This document shows positions 6,910 to 10,481 of a stretch of DNA of 10,481 bases, piece by piece. How positions within the stretch are numbered: the first letter of the stretch is position 1; each line of letters starts with the position of its first letter. Source of the DNA: JAXGTD01 sp040775095. Its GTDB lineage: Bacteria; Pseudomonadota; Gammaproteobacteria; Chromatiales; Chromatiaceae. The translations under genes were made by a program, and so were the position numbers. The notes under the pieces are model-generated. The model was given only the letters and a program-made list of their open reading frames with translations, was not told where the DNA came from and did no database searches. The stretch is from contig JAXGTD010000138.1 of NCBI GenBank assembly GCA_040775095.1, positions 1 through 10,481 of the forward strand, written 5' to 3'.

Positions 6910-7696
6910 CGATGACCTCCGTGAGCGCCGCGATGGTCTCGGCGTCGTCGGTCAGCGGTTCCACCAGGGCCGCCCGGCAGGCATCGGGCTCGGGCATGCC
7001 GCTGCGGATCAGGGTCGCGGCGTAGACCAGCAAGCGGGTGGACGCCCCCTCCTCCAGATCGTGATCCTTCAGTGCCCGCAGCGCCCCCGCCAGGCGCACC
7101 AGGCGCGTCGCCTGGCCTGCATCGATGCCGGTCTCACCCACCAGGATCTCCGACTCCAGCTCGGGGTTCGGGAATCCCAGACCCAGGGCCACGAAGCGTT
7201 GCCGGGTGCTCGGCTTCATACCCTTGAGCAGGTTCTGGTAGCCCGGGTTGTACGAGACCACCAACATAAAGCCCTCCGGGGCATGGAGGGTCTCGCCGGT
7301 GCGCTCGAGGGGCAGGATGCGGCGGTCGTCGGTCAGCGGGTGCAGGACCACGGTGGTGTCCTTGCGCGCCTCGACCACCTCGTCCAGATAACAGATCGCC
7401 CCCTCCCGGACCGCCCTGGTCAGGGGGCCGTCACTCCAAAAGGTCCCGCCGTCACCGATCAGGTGACGGCCCACCAGGTCGGCGGCGGTCAGGTCGTCGT
7501 GGCAGGCGACGGTGTACAGCCGCCTGCCCAACCGCTCGGCCATGTAGCGCACGAAGCGTGTCTTGCCGCACCCCGTGGGACCCTTGATCATCACCGGCAG
7601 GCGATTGTTGAACGCGTGCTCGAACAGCGTCACCTCCCGTCCCTGCGGGCGGTAGAAGATGGGCGGCGGGGCGATCTTTGGCATTGTCGCGTGCAT
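6893..7696 (-). CDS. norQ: NorQ, MoxR/CbbQ-type AAA+ ATPase for NOR activation
   Basis: A 267-residue cytoplasmic AAA+ ATPase of the MoxR/CbbQ/NirQ group, usual length about 260-275. It works as a ring together with the VWA partner NorD (here three genes downstream) to activate NorCB. Motifs are Walker A GPTGCGKT (39-46), Walker B ICYLDEV (101-107), sensor-1 region VVSYNPGY (146-153) and a possible arginine finger in STRQRF (163-168). The ATG at 7696 is preceded by GGAG (7702-7705) and lies 13 bases after the norF stop. The paralogue CbbQ, which activates Rubisco, is the main alternative, but the norE/norF/norD/norC surroundings settle the assignment. Confidence 0.94.
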   Translation of the reverse strand: MHATMPKIAPPPIFYRPQGREVTLFEHAFNNRLPVMIKGPTGCGKTRFVRYMAERLGRRLYTVACHDDLTAADLVGRHLIGDGGTFWSDGPLTRAVREGAICYLDEVVEARKDTTVVLHPLTDDRRILPLERTGETLHAPEGFMLVVSYNPGYQNLLKGMKPSTRQRFVALGLGFPNPELESEILVGETGIDAGQATRLVRLAGALRALKDHDLEEGASTRLLVYAATLIRSGMPEPDACRAALVEPLTDDAETIAALTEVIDATLG

Positions 7697-7709
7697 AGGA
7701 GCTCCGGGG

Positions 7710-8030
7710 TCAGCCAGCGGCCAGGGTGAAGGCGAGGCCGATCAGGGCCCCGGGAAGCAGCAGCCAGAGGGCGATCACCCAGCGCCAGGGGCCCTGGACG
7801 AACTTGAGGCCCATGAAATAGTCGCCCACCATCTGGCCCTTGATCAGCGCCAGGCCCAGAACCGACAGGGACACGGTCAGACCGCCAATCCCCGCCGCGC
7901 CGATGGCGAACGTGACCAGGGTGAGGCCCAGCAGCGCCAGATAGACCCAGGTGCAGGGCCGCAGCCAGCGACGTTGCGCCGCCGCCGTGCCTAGCGCATC
8001 ACGTAGATCAGAGGAAAGATGATCAGCCAT
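7710..8030 (-). CDS. norF: NorF, small membrane protein of the NOR cluster (cytochrome c oxidase subunit IV-like)
   Basis: A 106-residue protein with about three membrane segments (after a 20-residue polar start: roughly 23-42, 44-60 and 74-100). The middle section LALIKGQMVGDYFMGLK matches the pattern of NorF and the prokaryotic COX IV-like proteins. NorF partners NorE; losing them lowers NOR activity in Paracoccus without being essential, and the exact role is unsettled. The ATG at 8030 lies inside norE, an overlap of 40 bases, and has no convincing Shine-Dalgarno, so translation probably depends on norE. A TTG at 8051 is the only other upstream choice. At 106 residues it is somewhat longer than the Paracoccus protein. 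Confidence 0.8.
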   Translation of the reverse strand: MADHLSSDLRDALGTAAAQRRWLRPCTWVYLALLGLTLVTFAIGAAGIGGLTVSLSVLGLALIKGQMVGDYFMGLKFVQGPWRWVIALWLLLPGALIGLAFTLAAG

Positions 8031-8596
8031 ACCAGATCGACCATGTGCCAATAGGACGCCCCCGTCTCCACCCCGTCATGCCGCGCGGCCGAGTAGCCCC
8101 CGGCGCGCGCCTTCAGCGCCACCGCCGCGAGGATGACCATGCCGAGGATGACGTGCATGAAGTGAAAGAAGGTGAGCGAGAGATAGAACATATAGAAAGT
8201 ATTGGTGCTCAGCGTGATGCCTTCGGCGAAGTGGTGGGCGTACTCCGAGACCTTGACCACGAGAAACACCAGCCCCATGCCGATGGCCGCGACCAACCAG
8301 CGCACGCAGCCGCCCTGGTTGCCCAGGCGGATCGCGGCCACGGCTCGCACCACGAAGTAACTCCCCGTGATCAGGGCCAGGGTGTTGATCAGGGCCGCGC
8401 GTCGGTCCAGGGTCTCCTGGCAGGCGTTGAACAGGGCGACGTCGCCGACGCGGGCGAACGCATAGGCGGCAAAGAAGACCGCGAACACACCAAGCTCCGC
8501 CAGGATGAAGATCCAGATGGCCAGGTCCCCGGGCGGGTGACGGACACCGGGCCGGGAAGCGGACAGGGGTGTGGCGATCGCCGCGGGCACAGACAT
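7991..8596 (-). CDS. norE: NorE, cytochrome c oxidase subunit III-like protein of the NOR cluster
   Basis: A 201-residue integral membrane protein with about five membrane segments (25-48, 64-88, 100-116, 130-160 and 184-200). It belongs to the haem-copper oxidase subunit III family: the start PPGDLAIWIFILAELGVFAVFF, the central VKVSEYAHHFAEG, the FFHFMHVILGM segment and the ending SYWHMVDLVWLIIFPLIYVMR are all typical. NorE is not part of the purified two-subunit NorCB but supports its activity. It is the first gene of the minus-strand nor operon. The ATG at 8596 has GGAG at 8602-8605, and an FNR/DNR box is centred 81 bases upstream. A genuine oxidase subunit III is unlikely because no oxidase subunit I or II is nearby. 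Confidence 0.9.
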   Translation of the reverse strand: MSVPAAIATPLSASRPGVRHPPGDLAIWIFILAELGVFAVFFAAYAFARVGDVALFNACQETLDRRAALINTLALITGSYFVVRAVAAIRLGNQGGCVRWLVAAIGMGLVFLVVKVSEYAHHFAEGITLSTNTFYMFYLSLTFFHFMHVILGMVILAAVALKARAGGYSAARHDGVETGASYWHMVDLVWLIIFPLIYVMR

Positions 8597-8641
8597 GTCG
8601 ACTCCAGGCTGAGCGGGGCGCTTGGCCCCCGGGATGCCGTC

Positions 8642-8684
8642 ATGCTAGAGCGCGGGCGTGGAACCAGGCTTTGACTGACATCAA
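8642..8684 (-). promoter_or_regulatory. FNR/DNR-type operator and -10 of the norE operon
   Basis: TTGACTGACATCAA at 8671-8684 matches the CRP/FNR consensus TTGAT-N4-ATCAA at 9 of 10 positions. On the minus strand TAGCAT (8642-8647, 4/6 of TATAAT) lies about 33 bases from the box centre. That is close to the spacing of a class II activator site at -41.5. DNR/NNR (NO-sensing) and FNR (O2-sensing) share this motif, so the regulator cannot be named. Confidence 0.75.
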
Positions 8685-8834
8685 GTCCCCCATCCCAGGC
8701 GCCCATCGACGGCGCCCGCGCTCATTCTGGTTTCCGGCCGGGTGTTGTCGGCGACCCGATCCAGCACCGGGGCGAGAGTTCGGCTGCCGCCATGGTGTGG
8801 TCCGCCGGCGGGCCGGTCCTGGCTCAGCGATGAC

Positions 8835-9620
8835 TCACTTCTTGCCGGCCGCCTCGAGCATCGTGGCCAGGTGCGCGGGGATGTTCAGCGCCCCGGAGAA
8901 GTCCGCGCCCGTCACAACGGCATTCGGAAAACGCGCGCCCTCGAGCTGCGCACCACGAAAGACCGCCCCGTCCAGGGCGGCGCCATTGAGCAGCGAGCCG
9001 TTGAGGTCGGCCCCGCTGAGGTCCGCGCCCTCCAGGGCCGCGCCGGTCAGGACCACCTGACGCAAGCTCGCGTTGGTCAGGCGCGCGCCGATCAGCACAC
9101 CGCGAAACATGAATGCCCGATCGAGGTGGCCGTGGCTCAGGTCGGCGCCCTCGGCAAGCATGTCCTTCATGTAGGCGGAGGAGAAGTCCGTGTTGGCGGC
9201 GCGGGCCTCGTTCAGGTTGATGCCAAAGAGGTTCGCGCCGGAGAGATTCGCCCCCTCGAGCACGCAGCGGTCCAGTACCGCGTGGAACAGGTTCGCATCG
9301 TGGAGATCGGCGCCCCGGAGGTCCGCGTCGTCCAGCTTGGCCCATTGGAGATTGGCGCCAACGGCACTGGCCCGAGCCAGGACGGCCCCGGAGAGGTTGG
9401 CATTCTCCAGGCGCACCTTGTCCAATCGCACACCGCTGAGGTCCAGCCCCGCCAGATCGGCGCCGGCAAGGTCGCAGTGGCGTAGGTCGGTGGCCGCCCG
9501 CGGGGCCGAACAGTCACCCCTTGGCTGGCGATCCGCGGCCCCCTGGGCGCTCGCCACCCCCGCGAGGAACAGGGCGAGGCAGGGTGCAGTCATCGCGCTC
9601 GGTCGAATGGTCATGGGCAT
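8835..9620 (-). CDS. Exported pentapeptide-repeat protein
   Basis: A 261-residue protein with an N-terminal signal sequence (hydrophobic core about 10-22, likely cleavage after ASA near residue 25). About forty consecutive A(D/N)LXX-type pentapeptides follow, from roughly 46 to 245, ending in a helical tail (NIPAHLATMLEAAGKK). Such repeats fold into a right-handed square beta-helix about ten coils long. The protein should be periplasmic or extracytoplasmic. Pentapeptide proteins include DNA-gyrase mimics, but those are cytoplasmic, so that role does not fit an exported protein. Cysteines at 14, 37, 49 and 119 form no haem or Fe-S motif. ATGs at 9620, 9614 and 9593 are all possible starts and none has a good Shine-Dalgarno. 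It lies between the two nor transcription units, on the accessory-operon strand. Its function is unknown. Confidence 0.85.
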   Translation of the reverse strand: MPMTIRPSAMTAPCLALFLAGVASAQGAADRQPRGDCSAPRAATDLRHCDLAGADLAGLDLSGVRLDKVRLENANLSGAVLARASAVGANLQWAKLDDADLRGADLHDANLFHAVLDRCVLEGANLSGANLFGINLNEARAANTDFSSAYMKDMLAEGADLSHGHLDRAFMFRGVLIGARLTNASLRQVVLTGAALEGADLSGADLNGSLLNGAALDGAVFRGAQLEGARFPNAVVTGADFSGALNIPAHLATMLEAAGKK

Positions 9621-9716
9621 GTCCAGAATGCAGGAAGACGGTCAATACGGGCGCGCCAGGGTCATCGGAGGCCCCCGCTCACCCCGAGGGGACCCTGAAA
9701 AATCCCATCACTGAGA

Positions 9717-9831
9717 CTTTCAGGACGGCGATCCACAGGCGCGGGCTCCAAGCGCCGGCATTTTCACGCGCTTCGGTGCACCAAAATGCCGGTGCTGCCC
9801 TCCGCTCCGCGGGCGCCCTGGATTTTGAAAG
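9717..9831. repeat. Imperfect 115-bp inverted repeat with a C(UUCG)G-capped core
   Basis: Nested complementary segments share one centre at about 9774. CTTTCA (9717-9722) pairs with TGAAAG (9826-9831). ATCCA (9731-9735) and GGCGC (9738-9742) have complements near 9804-9823. AGCGCCGGCATTTT (9751-9764) pairs with AAAATGCCGGTGCT (9783-9796), 13 Watson-Crick pairs plus one G-T. The innermost GCGC/GTGC stem closes a TTCG loop (9772-9775). The layout resembles a REP/MITE-like palindrome or a structured RNA. No second copy exists in this window. Confidence 0.6.
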
Positions 9832-9850
9832 ATGCCCCGAAACGGTCAGT

Positions 9851-9892
9851 TTGACATGGGTCAAGGCCCGCTGAACCCCGCGCGTCTGTAAT
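9851..9892 (+). promoter_or_regulatory. FNR/DNR-type operator and -10 of norCB
   Basis: TTGACATGGGTCAA at 9851-9864 is a perfect dyad (TTGAC-N4-GTCAA), one base per half-site away from TTGAT-N4-ATCAA. TGTAAT at 9887-9892 (5/6 of TATAAT) is centred 32 bases downstream, the class II activator geometry. Transcription would start near 9899. Induction by an FNR, DNR or NNR-type protein under low oxygen or NO is the natural reading. Confidence 0.8.
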
Positions 9893-9930
9893 GCCGCCGC
9901 GCAATCTCCTATCCGCGAGGACGCCACACC

Positions 9931-10383
9931 ATGTCGCAAGTCTTTACCAAATCCATGGCACGGAACATCTTTTACGGTGGCTCCGTGTTTTTCTTTCTAC
10001 TCTTTCTCGCCCTGACCTTCGATACGACGCGAGCCCTGCCCAGCCGGGACCAAAGTCACCAACTCGATCCGACCACCGAGGTTGGACAGCGCATCGCCCG
10101 CGGCAAGGAGCTGTGGGAGACCAACAACTGCATCGGCTGCCATACCCTGCTGGGTGAAGGCGCCTATTTCGCCCCGGAGCTGGGCAACGTCTATGTGCGT
10201 TTCGGCAAGAACAAGGAGGCGATCAAGGCGTTCATCCAGAGCCGCCCGGCCGATGGCATCGCCGGACGGCGCAGCATGCCACAGTTCAACTTCAGCGACG
10301 CGGACCTCGACGCGATCGCGGAGTTCCTGAAATACAGCTCCGAGATCAACACCGCGGGCTGGCCACCGAACAAGCAAGGCTGA
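9931..10383 (+). CDS. norC: NorC, membrane-anchored cytochrome c subunit of nitric oxide reductase
   Basis: A 150-residue haem c protein, the usual NorC length. It receives electrons from periplasmic cytochrome c or cupredoxin and passes them to NorB, which reduces 2 NO to N2O. An uncleaved N-terminal anchor (about 11-29, NIFYGGSVFFFLLFLALTF) leads into the periplasmic domain. The haem attachment motif is CIGCH (67-71), followed by TLLGEGAYFAPELGNVY, which is strongly diagnostic of NorC. The distal haem ligand is M116 in RRSMPQFNF. The ATG at 9931 has CGAGGA at 9916-9921, about nine bases upstream. It is the first gene of the plus-strand unit, with norB 25 bases downstream. Confidence 0.97.
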   Translation: MSQVFTKSMARNIFYGGSVFFFLLFLALTFDTTRALPSRDQSHQLDPTTEVGQRIARGKELWETNNCIGCHTLLGEGAYFAPELGNVYVRFGKNKEAIKAFIQSRPADGIAGRRSMPQFNFSDADLDAIAEFLKYSSEINTAGWPPNKQG

Positions 10384-10408
10384 GCCATCCACCCCAGGAG
10401 AAGCATCG

Positions 10409-10481
10409 ATGAAATATCAGTCTCAATCCGTCGCCAGGCTCTACTTTATTGCGGCCATTGCGCTGTTTGCCGCCCAGATCC
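10409..10481 (+). CDS. norB: NorB, catalytic subunit of nitric oxide reductase (5' end only)
   Basis: Only the first 24 codons are present (MKYQSQSVARLYFIAAIALF and four more). This matches the conserved NorB start MKYQSQ followed by the first transmembrane helix. The full protein binds haem b, haem b3 and non-haem FeB and reduces NO in the membrane. The ATG at 10409 has a good AGGAG at 10396-10400, and the gene follows norC by 25 bases in the standard norCB order. The rest lies beyond the window, so the downstream metal ligands cannot be checked. Confidence 0.93.
   Translation, partial: MKYQSQSVARLYFIAAIALFAAQI

Larger units (their letters stand above)
9621..9930. other. 310-base non-coding region between the pentapeptide gene and norC
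   Basis: The divergent intergenic region holds three things I can support. One is a small palindrome CCCCGAGGGG at 9682-9691. The second is the large imperfect inverted repeat at 9717-9831. The third is the norC promoter with its FNR/DNR box and Shine-Dalgarno. No convincing gene lies in it. A promoter for the leftward pentapeptide gene is not obvious: TTGACC occurs on the minus strand near 9639-9644 without a matching -10. Confidence 0.6.

Noticed and set aside
8698..8716. Inverted GGCGCC repeat with a 7-base spacer considered as a terminator of the pentapeptide gene
   Set aside because: GGCGCC is itself palindromic, the stem is short, there is no T run, and it lies more than 100 bases past the stop codon.
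8742..9485. Plus-strand open frame with repeated VGEVRAGE-like units
   Set aside because: The periodicity is the reverse complement of the pentapeptide repeats; the minus-strand product has a signal sequence and a textbook repeat pattern.
9777..9796. NtrC-like site TGCACC-N8-GGTGCT
   Set aside because: The spacing between half-sites is three bases longer than in NtrC sites, and both halves are explained by the larger inverted repeat.
9751..9796. Core hairpin considered as an intrinsic terminator
   Set aside because: The T and A tracts are inside the stem, no T run follows on either strand, and no gene ends next to it.

Overview
The window is high-GC proteobacterial DNA carrying parts of two respiratory systems: an NAD-linked [NiFe] hydrogenase operon and an almost complete nitric oxide reductase (NOR) locus. 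A small heat-shock gene lies between them. The gene set and the FNR/DNR-type sites suggest a facultatively anaerobic, H2-oxidising, denitrifying beta- or gammaproteobacterium. A purple-sulfur-bacterium or sulfur-oxidiser relative is possible, but the sequence alone does not fix the genus.

Left end (1-2625, minus strand): hoxF, hoxU and the first codons of a third gene, probably hoxY, run leftward with a 4-nt overlap or an embedded Shine-Dalgarno. HoxF carries an N-terminal HoxE/NuoE-like domain, as in the Cupriavidus-type soluble hydrogenase. Together HoxF and HoxU form the diaphorase that passes electrons from H2 to NAD+. A tandem 18-bp repeat lies just upstream of the preferred hoxF start.

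Middle (2800-3446, plus strand): an Hsp20/IbpA-type small heat-shock gene has a CTTGAAA sigma-32-like -35 element. Its leader folds into three consecutive hairpins, and the last has the geometry of a ROSE RNA thermometer masking the Shine-Dalgarno. A strong intrinsic terminator follows the gene.

Right part, minus strand (8596 down to 3604): a tightly packed accessory operon, norE, norF, norQ, a small Tic20/DUF4870-like membrane protein, a polytopic CcoG-like 4Fe-4S protein, and norD. NorQ (MoxR-type AAA+ ATPase) and NorD (von Willebrand A protein) activate NOR. NorE and NorF are small membrane accessory proteins. The two extra membrane proteins between norQ and norD are the least understood members. 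An FNR/DNR box precedes norE.

Right end: a gene for an exported pentapeptide-repeat beta-helix protein (minus, 8835-9620) lies between this operon and the divergent norCB (plus, from 9931). norCB encodes the catalytic NOR, and norB is cut off by the window edge. norC has its own perfect-dyad FNR/DNR box with a well-placed -10. Between the pentapeptide gene and norC is a roughly 115-bp imperfect inverted repeat with a C(UUCG)G-capped core, which no gene explains. The two boxes predict co-induction of norCB and the accessory operon by low oxygen or NO.
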